Assembly: GCA_002401685.1 (NCBI GenBank)
Contig: NVTU01000002.1
Span: 1 to 44,186 of the forward strand
Source: Kordiimonadales bacterium
GTDB lineage: Bacteria > Pseudomonadota > Alphaproteobacteria > Sphingomonadales > Kordiimonadaceae
Length of the DNA: 44,186 nt
Direction of reading: 5' to 3'
Position numbers and translations under genes: made by a program. The notes under the pieces were generated by a model. That model saw nothing but the letters and a program-made list of their open reading frames with translations. It ran no database searches and was not told where the DNA came from. Shown here one piece after another: positions 32,574 to 42,800 of the stretch (position 1 is the stretch's first letter; every line of letters begins with the position of its first letter).

Positions 32574-33764
32574 ATGACAAGTATATTCTCCCAAATTTGG
32601 GCCGTTGTAGCGATGAACATCCGCAGCTTGCCTCGGCGCTTGTGGATGTCCCTAGCTGCAGTATTTGCAGTAACCGTTGTGGTGGCAGTGTTACTTTCAT
32701 TCCTATCAATGGCGCGCGGCTTTTCGCAAACCCTTGAGGGCGCGGGATCAGAAAGCACTGCGATAATTACACGCAGCGGATCACGGTCTGAGCTGAACAG
32801 TTCCATGAGCAATGAAACCGTTAAGATCCTTTCTACTGCCCCAGGCATTGCAAGGGATGCCAATGACAATCCGATCTATTCTGCCGAACTTTATGTCATT
32901 GTCGACGGTATTAAACGCACAAGTAAAACCGAAGCCAACATCCCAATGAGGGGTATTAGCCCAGTTGGATTTGACCTGCGCGAAAATGTTGAGATCATTG
33001 AAGGCAGGCTGTTCACAACTGGCCGGAACGAGATTATTGTCGGCGCTGGGGTATTGCGCGAATTCGAAGGGTTCGAAATTGGCAAAGAGCTCAGATTTGG
33101 CAACACCGAGTGGACCGTGGTTGGTGTATTCTCAACGGGCGGCTCCGCCTTTGAGAGCGAGCTATGGACTGACGCGCGGACTGTGCAAACACAGTTCAGG
33201 CGCGGCTCAAGTTACCAAACCATGCGCGTGTTACTCGAAACTCCTGGCGACGTTTCAGGCATGGTTGAATTGGTTGAAAATGACCCACGACTAAACCTGG
33301 ATGTAGAAACTGAAGCGGCCTTTTTTGCAGAGCAAGGTGAAGCCCTGTCCTATATCGTCATTGTCGGCTGGGTCATCAGCTTTCTGATGGCGCTAGGAGC
33401 TTTGGCCGGCGCACTGAATACAATGTATACATCGGTATCATCCCGAGCAGCTGAAATAGCCACGCTGCGAGCCCTAGGCTTTAGCAACACGTCGGCCTTT
33501 GTCGGCACACTCGTAGAATCGGTGCTGCTTTCCCTGATCGGCGGCGCAATTGGTGCTTTCTTGTCCTACATCTTTATGGACGGCATCAGCACCTCAACAC
33601 TTGGTGCCAGCTTCACGCAAGTAGTGTTCACCTTTAGCCTCACCTCCGACCTATTTATCAATGGTGTATGGCTCGCACTAATCATTGGTGTTGTCGGTGG
33701 CTTCTTCCCAGCATGGCAAGCCGCTCGCCTGCCGGTAATGGTGGCTTTCCGCCAAGGAAACTAA
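32574..33764 (+). CDS. ABC transporter permease (MacB/FtsX type), second subunit
   Basis: A 396-residue paralogue of the previous gene, with the same one-plus-three helix layout and a large periplasmic domain of about 45-260. The coupling motif reads SRAAEIATLRALGFSNTSAFVGTLVESVLLSLIGGAIG. Its ATG follows ACGGAGAAACATT, 12 bases after the first permease. The sequences have diverged enough that the two likely form an asymmetric pair with one ATPase homodimer. A hairpin follows the stop. Confidence 0.93.
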   Translation: MTSIFSQIWAVVAMNIRSLPRRLWMSLAAVFAVTVVVAVLLSFLSMARGFSQTLEGAGSESTAIITRSGSRSELNSSMSNETVKILSTAPGIARDANDNPIYSAELYVIVDGIKRTSKTEANIPMRGISPVGFDLRENVEIIEGRLFTTGRNEIIVGAGVLREFEGFEIGKELRFGNTEWTVVGVFSTGGSAFESELWTDARTVQTQFRRGSSYQTMRVLLETPGDVSGMVELVENDPRLNLDVETEAAFFAEQGEALSYIVIVGWVISFLMALGALAGALNTMYTSVSSRAAEIATLRALGFSNTSAFVGTLVESVLLSLIGGAIGAFLSYIFMDGISTSTLGASFTQVVFTFSLTSDLFINGVWLALIIGVVGGFFPAWQAARLPVMVAFRQGN

Positions 33765-33774
33765 CAAATATTCG

Positions 33775-33798
33775 CTCGGCCTAAACCCTAGGCCGGGC
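33775..33798. terminator. Hairpin after the exporter operon
   Basis: CGGCCTA (33777-33783) pairs with TAGGCCG (33789-33795), and the stem extends by further base pairs including one G-T. It follows the last permease stop by about 10 bases. There is no T-tract beyond it, so efficiency is uncertain. Confidence 0.5.
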
Positions 33799-34097
33799 GA
33801 TTGCATTTCGTCCATTCCGTCTGGCATCCCATATACACACCGACTATCCTGACAAAGTGGCTATCTCTTCGCGGTTAATTCTGCCTTCGCGCGCGCTTAT
33901 TCCTGCAAAATGACCGATTTAAAAACGACCCTACATACGAGCCCAAACTGGTCCAAATAACACGGGCTTGGCACACTCCTTCAATACCCTAATGGTGCCT
34001 ATTCATGCTTACGGCCTCGCGAAGCTAACCCCTTGCAATCCGAAAATGTCTTTTGTAACCTCCAGTGGGGGTGCGAAGGTTTCGAGGGAACAGCACA
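33799..34097. other. Intergenic region holding the leading copy of the sulfotransferase flank repeat
   Basis: No gene is supported in these roughly 300 bases. The stretch around 33870-33925 (CTTAT followed by TCCTG.AAAATG) resembles the downstream flanks of both sulfotransferase genes (about 34895-34945 and 35930-35985). The 60 bases before the first gene resemble those before the second. So this gap contains the left boundary of the duplication unit. Confidence 0.55.
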
Positions 34098-34799
34098 ATG
34101 ATCCTGTCTCATGATCATCAATTTATTTTTGTAAAAACCGAAAAAACCGCCGGTACAAGCGTCGAAATGGCCCTTACAAGTCATTGCGGGCCGCTCGATA
34201 TTGTCACGCCCATCGCGCCTGAAGACGAACGCAAGCGCGCCGCCTTAGGGTTGGCACCAAAAAATCGCATCATTACGGGCCCCTATAAGGCCGGCTCGGA
34301 AATTCCAGATGGCGTCGACTTCGCAAAACACATCAACAGAAACCAGGTTTTGTTTCGCTTCAAAAATCATAGCGGTGCGCGTCAGATCAAGGAACAGATC
34401 GGCGACAAATTATGGGACCGGTATTTCAAATTCACGATCGAACGAAACCCGTGGGACAGCCAGGTTTCTCTCTATTTTTATTGGAAAAGTGTAAATCCAA
34501 AATTCACTATGAACTTTGGCACCTTTCTTCAAAGAGCCAACGAGCCTCTCAACTGGGAAAGGTATACCATTGACGACAAGATCGTCGTTGATGAAGTGAT
34601 CCAGTATGAGAAGCTCACAGAAGGTCTGGCCGCAATTAAAGACAAAATCGGTATCGACATTTCTCAATCATTACCGCGGGCAAAATCCAATACAGGCCGA
34701 AACAAACGCGATTACCGCGAGCTCTATAATGCAGAGCTAAGACAACGGGTAGCCAAGGGATATGAAAAAGTCATCGATACATTTGGGTATACTTTTTAG
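34098..34799 (+). CDS. Sulfotransferase-like protein, copy 1
   Basis: A 233-residue member of the Sulfotransfer_2-like families that transfer sulfate from PAPS. FIFVKTEKTAGTSVEMAL (about 10-25) is the 5'-phosphosulfate-binding loop with its conserved Lys. FTIERNPWDSQVS (about 112-124) is the 3'-phosphate-binding motif with R116 and the Ser. YRELYNAELRQRVAKGYEKVIDTFGYTF is the typical C-terminal end. I chose the ATG at 34098 after GAGGGAACAGCACA; this gives the same length as copy 2. It may modify a glycan or a cell-surface polymer; no glycosyltransferase lies next to it. Confidence 0.8.
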   Translation: MILSHDHQFIFVKTEKTAGTSVEMALTSHCGPLDIVTPIAPEDERKRAALGLAPKNRIITGPYKAGSEIPDGVDFAKHINRNQVLFRFKNHSGARQIKEQIGDKLWDRYFKFTIERNPWDSQVSLYFYWKSVNPKFTMNFGTFLQRANEPLNWERYTIDDKIVVDEVIQYEKLTEGLAAIKDKIGIDISQSLPRAKSNTGRNKRDYRELYNAELRQRVAKGYEKVIDTFGYTF

Positions 34800-35133
34800 C
34801 CATCCCCCCTGAACACACCAGCTCAGGAACACTGGATATAAATCGGCCTACTTGCTGAAAAATAGCGTAATTCCCAACAAAACACCCAACTCTTTACTGG
34901 CGGACCTGCCTTTGCACGAGCTTATTCGTAAAAATGGCCCATTGAAGAAACGCCCATACACACGCACTGAAAAAGGTCCAAACGCCACGGGTTTGGGTTA
35001 CATCTTTGGAAGGGCCTTCGCCGCACCGTTGCGCTCTCATCAGGTTTCAGACTGCAACACTGTGCCCTTGCAATGCCAAAACGTCTTTTGTACCCTCCCA
35101 GAGGGGGCGCGAAGGTTTCGAGGGAAAAACACA

Positions 35134-35835
35134 ATGATCCTGTCTCATGATCATCAATTTATTTTCATAAAAACAAGGAAGACTGCAGGCACAAGTGTCG
35201 AAATGGCGCTTACAGGTCACTGTGGTCCGCTCGATATTGTCACGCCGATCGCTCCTGAAGATGAACGCAACCGCGCCGCCCTAGGTTTAGCCCCCAAAAA
35301 CCGCATCATCACCGGCCCCTATAAAGCCGGCTCGGAAATCCCAGAAGGCGTCGACTTCGGGAAATACAGCAACAGCAGCAAGGCTCTATCCCAATTCCAA
35401 AATCACAGCCCTGCCCCTGAGATCAAGAAACAGATCGGCGACTTATTATGGGATCGGTATTTTAAATTTACAATCGAACGAAACCCGTGGGACAGCCAAG
35501 TCTCTCGCTATTTTTATCAGAAACATATGAACCCAAATTTCACAATGGACTTCGGCACCTTTCTTCAAAGAAACCATGTGTCCCTCAACTGGGGAACATA
35601 TACCATTAACGACAAAGTCGTCGTTGATGAAGTGATCCTGTATGAGAAGCTCACAGAAGGCCTAGCCGCAATTAAAGACAAAATCGGCATCGACATTTCC
35701 CAATCACTGCCGCGGGCGAAATCCAATACAGGCCGAAAAAAACGCGATTACCGCGAGCTCTATAATGCAGAGCAAAGACAACTGGTAGCCAAAGGGTTTG
35801 ATAAAGTCATCGATACGTTTGGCTATACGTTTTAG
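35134..35835 (+). CDS. Sulfotransferase-like protein, copy 2
   Basis: A tandem paralogue of the preceding gene with identical length (233 residues) and the same motifs (KTRKTAGTSVEMAL and TIERNPWDSQVS). By eye about 40 residues differ, many bunched at about 76-98 and 125-160, while both PAPS-binding loops are nearly identical. The same ribosome site and 5' context precede the ATG at 35134. The frame stays open upstream to 34852, but that 94-residue extension falls in the repeated intergenic flank and is not counterpart-supported, so I reject it. The spared cofactor sites and varied middle suggest a shift in acceptor specificity. Confidence 0.8.
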   Translation: MILSHDHQFIFIKTRKTAGTSVEMALTGHCGPLDIVTPIAPEDERNRAALGLAPKNRIITGPYKAGSEIPEGVDFGKYSNSSKALSQFQNHSPAPEIKKQIGDLLWDRYFKFTIERNPWDSQVSRYFYQKHMNPNFTMDFGTFLQRNHVSLNWGTYTINDKVVVDEVILYEKLTEGLAAIKDKIGIDISQSLPRAKSNTGRKKRDYRELYNAEQRQLVAKGFDKVIDTFGYTF

Positions 35836-36020
35836 CCACTGCCGGTGAACACTGCAGCTCAGGAACCAGGGCATAAGCCAGCGTAACTGGCTGAAAATAC
35901 AGCGTAATTCCTGACCAAACAGTCAACTCTTTACAGTTGACTCTGGCTTCCCGCACTCTTATTCGTAAAAAATGGCCGGCTAAGAAGCCGACCAAGTTTG
36001 AAGGGAGTGTCGAGAGGGCG

Positions 36021-37469
<1,449 letters not shown>

Positions 37470-37480
37470 CTATTCTCCTA

Positions 37481-38902
37481 TCACCGTTTTCGCAGCAGCA
37501 TGTAAACGCCAGCTGCGATAAACAGACCTACAAACCAAGCATACGCATAGATACTATCAAAAATCACAGGTACGCTTTCAACAACACCCGCCGCGTGCAA
37601 GAAGCCCGGCACGTTCGGTAATATACCCAGCGTAAGCGCGATCAAGCTCGCAGCATTCCATGTACCGTATTCACCGCGGTGATCAAATAAGGCCTCAGCC
37701 TTAAGCTCTCGTTTCCGCAGGAAGAAATAATCCGCTATCAATATGCCAGCAATAGGGCCGAGCAAGGCTGAATAACCAACCAGCCATACAAAAATATAAC
37801 CCTGCGACGTTTCAATCAGTTTCCAAGGGAAAATCGCAATGCCGATACCCGCGGTAATATAGCCGCCCATTTTGAAGCTGATCTTCTTCGGGCTTAAGTT
37901 CGAAAACCCGTAAGCAGGGGCCACCACGTTAGCGGCCAAATTAGTTGTCAGCGTCGCCACCACAAGCGCTGCCAGCGCCACGACAACACCGAGGCCGCCC
38001 ATACGGCCAGCAAGCTGCACGGGGTCCCATATCGCTTCGCCGAAAATAGTCACTGTCGCAGACGTAACCGCAACACTGATAAAAGCGAACAACGCCATCG
38101 GTAACGGCAGGCCTACAGCTTGGCCAATTATCTGGTCACGCTGGGATTTCGCAAAGCGGGTGAAATCCGGAATATTAAGCGCCATTGTCGCCCAAAAGCC
38201 CACCATGCCGGTTAAGCTAACCGCGAACACAGACCAAAACTGGCCCTCTTTTGCCCCGCCCTCAATGAACTGTGACGGCGCAGATAACATCGCACCGAAG
38301 CCACCAGCGGCGAAATAGGCCCAGCCAAGCAGCACAAGCCCCATCAAAATAAGAAACGGCGCTGCGTATGTCTCCAAGGACCGAATGCTCTCCGTACCGT
38401 TTTTAATGAAATACAAATGCATGGCCCAGAAAGCGATGAAGCAGGCGAACTGCCCAAGATCTATACCCAGAACCGCTATATCAGCGCCGACGATCGCGTC
38501 ACCAGTAAGCGCATTGACGATTACATAAATCGCCGAGCCGCCAACCCAGGTATTGATACCAAACCAACCGCAGGCTACCAACCCGCGGGCAAGCGCCGGA
38601 ATACGGGCACCTTTGGTACCAAAAGAGGATCGTAATAAAACAGGGAACGGAATACCGTGTTTGGCACCAGCGTGGCCAATAAGCATCATAGGGAACAGCA
38701 CAATCAGGTTACCGAGCAGCACAGTGAGCACGGCTTGCCACCAGGACATGCCCGATGCGATCAAGCCGCCGGCCAACATATAGGTCGGTACGCAGACAAC
38801 CATCGCAACCCAAAGCGCGCTGTAGGCTTTCCAGTCCCAGGTACGCATTTCTGGCCTTGTGGGTGCTAAATCGCGGTTCCACAAATCATCGGCGATAACC
38901 AC
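37481..38902 (-). CDS. NCS1 family pyrimidine/allantoin-type permease
   Basis: A 473-residue permease of the NCS1 family with about 12 membrane helices. The N-terminal LWNRDLAPTRPEMRTWDWKAYSALWVAM matches the cytosine/uracil/allantoin permease start. GILIADYFFLRK and the loop SQRDQIIGQAVGLPLPM are also family motifs. In this operon it most likely imports uracil, thymine or a dihydropyrimidine. The frame as shown opens with GTG at 38902, whose ribosome site is poorly spaced. An in-frame ATT at 38923 lies seven bases after GGGAG and would add seven residues, so the true start is unsettled. It lies 14 bases upstream of hydA. Confidence 0.9.
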   Translation of the reverse strand: MVIADDLWNRDLAPTRPEMRTWDWKAYSALWVAMVVCVPTYMLAGGLIASGMSWWQAVLTVLLGNLIVLFPMMLIGHAGAKHGIPFPVLLRSSFGTKGARIPALARGLVACGWFGINTWVGGSAIYVIVNALTGDAIVGADIAVLGIDLGQFACFIAFWAMHLYFIKNGTESIRSLETYAAPFLILMGLVLLGWAYFAAGGFGAMLSAPSQFIEGGAKEGQFWSVFAVSLTGMVGFWATMALNIPDFTRFAKSQRDQIIGQAVGLPLPMALFAFISVAVTSATVTIFGEAIWDPVQLAGRMGGLGVVVALAALVVATLTTNLAANVVAPAYGFSNLSPKKISFKMGGYITAGIGIAIFPWKLIETSQGYIFVWLVGYSALLGPIAGILIADYFFLRKRELKAEALFDHRGEYGTWNAASLIALTLGILPNVPGFLHAAGVVESVPVIFDSIYAYAWFVGLFIAAGVYMLLRKR

Positions 38903-38930
38903 GCCTTTTTCTGACTGTTGAATGGTATTA

Positions 38931-38935
38931 CTCCC
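38931..38935 (-). promoter_or_regulatory. Ribosome binding site that favours an ATT start for the NCS1 permease
   Basis: GGGAG lies seven bases upstream of an in-frame ATT (38923-38921), followed by codons for QQSEKGVV and then the annotated GTG-initiated frame. The GTG itself has AAGG only about two bases before it. AUU initiation is rare, so this stays a hypothesis. Confidence 0.3.
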
Positions 38936-39037
38936 TTTTCCGTCCTGCTAATCAAGCCGAGCCCGTTTTTCACAAGGCTCAGCCTGACAATTTAGCCGCC
39001 CCCGCAGCCAAATTTTCTTCCAACAGTGGGGCGAGAA

Positions 39038-39922
39038 TTACTCGCCGTCTGTTAGCCTTGCATAGGTACTAGGCCGACGGTCACGGAAGAATTGCCATCC
39101 GTTCCGTACTTCCTGTACCAAGCTCATATCCATATCATGGATGATAAGCTCATCCTTGTCACGGCTGGCTTCTTTTTCGATCTGACCGCGTGGGTTGACG
39201 AAATAGCTCTGGCCGTAAAACTCACCAATATTCCACGGAGCTTCGGTACCAACCCGGTTGATGGCGCCAATGTAACACCCGTTTGCAGCAGCAGATGCAG
39301 GCTGTTCCAGCTTCCACAAATACTCAGACAAGCCAGCTACAGTGGCAGACGGATTAACGATGTATTCCGCGCCGTTCAGGGCCAGCGCACGCCAGCCTTC
39401 AGGGAAGTGACGGTCATAACAAATATAAACGCCGAGCTTGCAGTACTGGGTCTGGAACACTGGCCAGTTTGAGTTGCCCGGCTTGAAGAAGAATTTCTCC
39501 CAAAAGCCCTTAACCTGCGGGATGTGCGTTTTGCGGTATTTACCAAGGTAGCTACCGTCTGCGTCTATCACTGCAGCAGTATTATAATAAATGCCGGTTA
39601 CATCATCTTTCTCGTAGATCGGAACAACGATAACCATTTTGTATTTTTTGGCATATTCCTGCATCAAAACAGTGGTGGGGCCGCTTGGGATACTTTCAGC
39701 GCTGGCGTACCATTTCTCGTCCTGGCTTGGGCAAAAATAAGGCTGCGTGAATACTTCCTGGAAGCAAAGCACCTGCACACCTTTTTCGCCGGCTTCTTCG
39801 ATCAGCGGAATATGTGCTTCGATCATTGCCTGGCGAATGGTCTCTGGATCATTATCCGTTGATGACTTTAGCGCCATCTGGATCAAACCGCCGCGCAGCG
39901 TTGCATTTGTATTTATAGCCAT
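39038..39922 (-). CDS. Nitrilase-superfamily N-carbamoyl-beta-alanine amidohydrolase (beta-ureidopropionase)
   Basis: It hydrolyses N-carbamoyl-beta-alanine (or the methyl analogue) to the beta-amino acid, CO2 and ammonia. The Glu-Lys-Cys triad of the nitrilase fold is present: E56 in CFQEVFTQPYF, K131 in KYRKTHIP and C168 in YICYDRHFPEGWR. The PYFCPSQDEKWY loop resembles beta-alanine synthase-type members. It is 294 residues long. GGGGAGACATA precedes the ATG. Downstream (on its strand) lies the NCS1 permease, about 115 bases on, and upstream lies mmsA, 30 bases away. N-carbamoylputrescine amidase is the main alternative; operon context favours the pyrimidine role. Confidence 0.9.
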   Translation of the reverse strand: MAINTNATLRGGLIQMALKSSTDNDPETIRQAMIEAHIPLIEEAGEKGVQVLCFQEVFTQPYFCPSQDEKWYASAESIPSGPTTVLMQEYAKKYKMVIVVPIYEKDDVTGIYYNTAAVIDADGSYLGKYRKTHIPQVKGFWEKFFFKPGNSNWPVFQTQYCKLGVYICYDRHFPEGWRALALNGAEYIVNPSATVAGLSEYLWKLEQPASAAANGCYIGAINRVGTEAPWNIGEFYGQSYFVNPRGQIEKEASRDKDELIIHDMDMSLVQEVRNGWQFFRDRRPSTYARLTDGE

Positions 39923-39952
39923 TATGTCTCCCCTTTTCCCTATGTGCCCAGC

Positions 39953-41449
39953 TTAACCGAGGCTTGGGAACGTAAATTCAGCTCCTTCGCGGATACCCGT
40001 AGGCCAACGCGAGGTTACTGTTTTAAGTTTCGTATAAAAATTAACTGCTTCAGGCCCGTAAATGCCGTGCGCCCCAAAGATTGAGCGCTTCCAGCCGCCA
40101 AAGCTGTGATAAGCCACTGGCACAGGAATTGGCACATTGATGCCAACCATGCCGACTTGCACTTTGGCTGCAAATTCGCGCGCAGCGTCGCCGTCCCGCG
40201 TGAAGATCGCCGTGCCGTTGCCGTACTGATGCGAATTGATCAGATCAAGCGCTTCATCATAGCTTTTCGCCCGCAGGACAGAAAGCACAGGACCAAATAT
40301 TTCTTCTTTATAAACAGTCATTTCAGGCGTTACATGATCAAGCAGTGTGCCGCCAACCCAGAAACCTCCCTCATAACCCTGCAGCTTGTGTCCGCGACCA
40401 TCTACAATCACTTTAGCGCCCTCTTTCTCACCTTGTGAGATCAGGCCTTCGATCCGCGCTTTCGCTTCGGCTGTAATAACCGGGCCCATTACGGCGTCCG
40501 GGTCGTCATGTGGCCCAATGGCCATCGCTTGCACCTGGGGGGCAAGTTTTTCAATTAGTTTATTAGCAGTTTCTTCGCCAATAGGTACCGCCACGCTGAT
40601 AGCCATGCAGCGTTCGCCAGCAGACCCGAAGCCCGCGCCCATCAGGGCATCAGCGGCTTGGTCAATATCAGCATCAGGCATAATGATCATATGGTTCTTG
40701 GCACCGCCCAGGGCTTGCACGCGCTTACCAGCTGCACAGCCGCGGTTATAAACATATTCCGCAATCGGTGTTGAGCCAACGAAACTGATCGCTTGCACGT
40801 CTTTATGATCCAGCAGCGCATCAACAGCATCTTTGCCGCCATGCACAACATTAAGAACACCAGCAGGCAAGCCAGCTTCCTTGAACAGTTCGTGCACCAG
40901 ATTGGCGCTCGACGGGTCCCGCTCAGAGGGCTTCAAGATGAACGTATTACCAGTGGCGATCGCCATTGGGATCATCCACAACGGCACCATGGCGGGGAAG
41001 TTGAACGGCGTAATGCCTGCCACAACGCCCAGCGCCTGACGCTCAGAACAGGTATCAATACCCGGTCCGACATCGCGGCTGAACTCGCCCTTCAGTTTCT
41101 CAGGGATACCGCAGGCATATTCCACGACTTCGAGAGCGCGGGTGACTTCACCGAGTGCATCATCGTGGGTTTTGCCGTGCTCTAAGCTGATCGCCCGCGC
41201 CACATCATCAGCGCGGCGCTCAAGAATATCGCGCAGCCGGAACATAACCCGCGCCCGCTTTGCAGGCGGCGTTGCAGACCATGTCACGAACGCTTTCTTA
41301 GCGGAGGCAACGGCCATATCAATTTCTGAGGCACCGCCCAGCAGGACCTCGCCCGATTGCTCACCCGTTGCCGGGTTAAATATAGGCGCGCGGTTGCCGG
41401 ATGTTCCAGCGGTCAGCTCATTGTCGATGATATGTTTTACAAGTGTCAT
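39953..41449 (-). CDS. mmsA: CoA-acylating methylmalonate/malonate-semialdehyde dehydrogenase
   Basis: It converts malonate semialdehyde to acetyl-CoA and methylmalonate semialdehyde to propionyl-CoA, with NAD and CoA. The 498-residue chain has the MmsA features: GITPFNFPAMVPLWMIPMAIATGNTFILKPSERDPS, VGSTPIAEYVYNRG, LGGAKNHMIIMPDAD (where most ALDHs have the catalytic Glu) and the nucleophile near residue 280 in AGERCMAISVAV. It ends with NVPIPVPVAYHSFGGWKRSIFG. Its start lies 2 bases after the aminotransferase stop, so translation is coupled. It closes the pathway from uracil and thymine to central metabolism. Confidence 0.96.
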   Translation of the reverse strand: MTLVKHIIDNELTAGTSGNRAPIFNPATGEQSGEVLLGGASEIDMAVASAKKAFVTWSATPPAKRARVMFRLRDILERRADDVARAISLEHGKTHDDALGEVTRALEVVEYACGIPEKLKGEFSRDVGPGIDTCSERQALGVVAGITPFNFPAMVPLWMIPMAIATGNTFILKPSERDPSSANLVHELFKEAGLPAGVLNVVHGGKDAVDALLDHKDVQAISFVGSTPIAEYVYNRGCAAGKRVQALGGAKNHMIIMPDADIDQAADALMGAGFGSAGERCMAISVAVPIGEETANKLIEKLAPQVQAMAIGPHDDPDAVMGPVITAEAKARIEGLISQGEKEGAKVIVDGRGHKLQGYEGGFWVGGTLLDHVTPEMTVYKEEIFGPVLSVLRAKSYDEALDLINSHQYGNGTAIFTRDGDAAREFAAKVQVGMVGINVPIPVPVAYHSFGGWKRSIFGAHGIYGPEAVNFYTKLKTVTSRWPTGIREGAEFTFPSLG

Positions 41450-41451
41450 AG

Positions 41452-42783
41452 TTAATCCAGTGCCTTAATAACTTTTGCGAGCGTGTCGAACGCAAAATCA
41501 ATATCGGATTTTTCAATAATTAGCGGCGGCGACAGTGCGATGGTATCGCCCGTCGTGCGAATAAGCAGGCCCGCTTCGTAAGCCTCAAGGAAAGCATCAA
41601 AGGCCCGTGCGCCAACCTTGCCTTCCCGTGACCGCAGTTCAATCCCTGCAATCAAGCCCATGTTCCGAACATCGATCACATGCGGCAGGTCCGCCAAAGA
41701 ATGCGCTGCGTCCTGCCAATAATCGGAAAGCTCTGCACCGCGGGTCAGCAAGCCCTCTTCCTCATGGGTATCGAGGGTCGCAAGCGCCGCAGCACACGCC
41801 ATCGGGTTACCGGAGAAAGTATAGCCGTGGAAAAACTCCACCATATTCTCAGGGCCCGTCATAAAGGCATCGTAAATTTTGTCTTGCACGAACACGGCAC
41901 CCATCGGGATAACACCGTTCGCTAGGGCTTTGGCCGTGGTGATGATGTCAGCTTCAATATCGAACTGGTTGCTGGCAAACGGTGTACCGAGCCTACCGAA
42001 CCCAGTGATCACTTCGTCTAGGATCAAAAGGATGCCGTTATCAGTACAAATCTTGCGCAGGCGCTCAAGGTATCCCTTTGGCGGCAGAATGACGCCCGCG
42101 GACGCTGCCAGTGGCTCCACGATCACCGCAGCGATTGTAGAGGCATCATGCAGCTCGATCATGCGGATCAAATCATCCGCATATTCCGCACCGTTTTCAG
42201 GCTGGCCTTTTGAGAAGCGGTTGCCTTCAATGCCGTGCGTGTGGCGCAGGTGATCAACACCCGCGACCAAATTGCCAAACATCTTACGGTTCGCAGGCAT
42301 ACCGCCCACGGCCATGCCGCCGAAGTTCACACCGTGGTAGCCTTTTTCGCGGCCAATCAACCGTGTGCGGTGGCCTTCGCCCCGGACACGGTGATAGGCA
42401 ATTGCCATTTTCAGCGCCGTTTCAACGGATTCAGACCCACTGTTGGTGAAGAATATTTTATTCAGATCGCCCGGCATCATGCGCGCTAGGCGGCTCGCTA
42501 GCTCGAACTGCTTCGAGTGGCCCATCTGAAACGCTGGCGCGTAATCTAATTCAGCAGCCTGCTTCTGGATTGCTTCTACAATACGCGGGCGGTTATGGCC
42601 TGCGTTGCAGCACCACAAACCAGCGATGCCGTCCAACAGTTTCCTGCCGTCCGACAAGGTGAAGTGCATCCGGTCGGCGCCGACCACCATACGGGGGTTG
42701 GCCTTGAAATGCCGGTTCGCCGTGAAAGGCATCCAGTAGGCGTCAAGGTCGTTGGCTTTCATGCCTGCTTCTAGATTAGTCAT
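41452..42783 (-). CDS. Class III omega-amino acid:pyruvate aminotransferase
   Basis: This PLP enzyme most likely transfers the amino group of beta-alanine or beta-aminoisobutyrate to pyruvate, giving the semialdehyde used by MmsA. Family motifs are DAYWMPFTANRHFK (start), GLWCCNAGHNRPRI, FTNSGSESVETALKMA, and ILLILDEVITGFGRLGTPFA with the PLP Asp. The PLP lysine is near residue 286 in TTAKALANGVIPMGAVFV. GYTFSGNPMACAAALATLD follows. It is 443 residues, the class norm. AAGGGGAACTG precedes the ATG. It sits between preA and mmsA, exactly where a beta-alanine transaminase is needed. Confidence 0.94.
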   Translation of the reverse strand: MTNLEAGMKANDLDAYWMPFTANRHFKANPRMVVGADRMHFTLSDGRKLLDGIAGLWCCNAGHNRPRIVEAIQKQAAELDYAPAFQMGHSKQFELASRLARMMPGDLNKIFFTNSGSESVETALKMAIAYHRVRGEGHRTRLIGREKGYHGVNFGGMAVGGMPANRKMFGNLVAGVDHLRHTHGIEGNRFSKGQPENGAEYADDLIRMIELHDASTIAAVIVEPLAASAGVILPPKGYLERLRKICTDNGILLILDEVITGFGRLGTPFASNQFDIEADIITTAKALANGVIPMGAVFVQDKIYDAFMTGPENMVEFFHGYTFSGNPMACAAALATLDTHEEEGLLTRGAELSDYWQDAAHSLADLPHVIDVRNMGLIAGIELRSREGKVGARAFDAFLEAYEAGLLIRTTGDTIALSPPLIIEKSDIDFAFDTLAKVIKALD

Positions 42784-42800
42784 CAGTTCCCCTTTCGGCC

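Larger units (their letters stand above)
33896..35985 (+). repeat. Tandem duplication, unit about 1.03 kb
   Basis: The flank motif CTTATTC/TCC...AAAATGGCC recurs at 33896, 34921 and 35958, spaced 1025 and 1037 bases. Between these lie two copies of one gene plus its 5' and 3' noncoding context, including CTTGCAAT..., TTTCGAGGGAA upstream of each start and GCTCAGGAAC after each stop. The copies have diverged, so the duplication is not recent. Three flanks for two genes is what a tandem array gives. Confidence 0.75.

Noticed and set aside
34852-35133. N-terminal extension of sulfotransferase copy 2 in the long open frame
   Set aside because: It lies in the duplicated noncoding flank, has no counterpart in copy 1, and a good ribosome site precedes the ATG at 35134.
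33870-35985. Integron cassette array as an explanation for the repeated flanks
   Set aside because: The flanks do not form an attC-like hairpin that I can see, and the genes are paralogues, as expected from simple tandem duplication.
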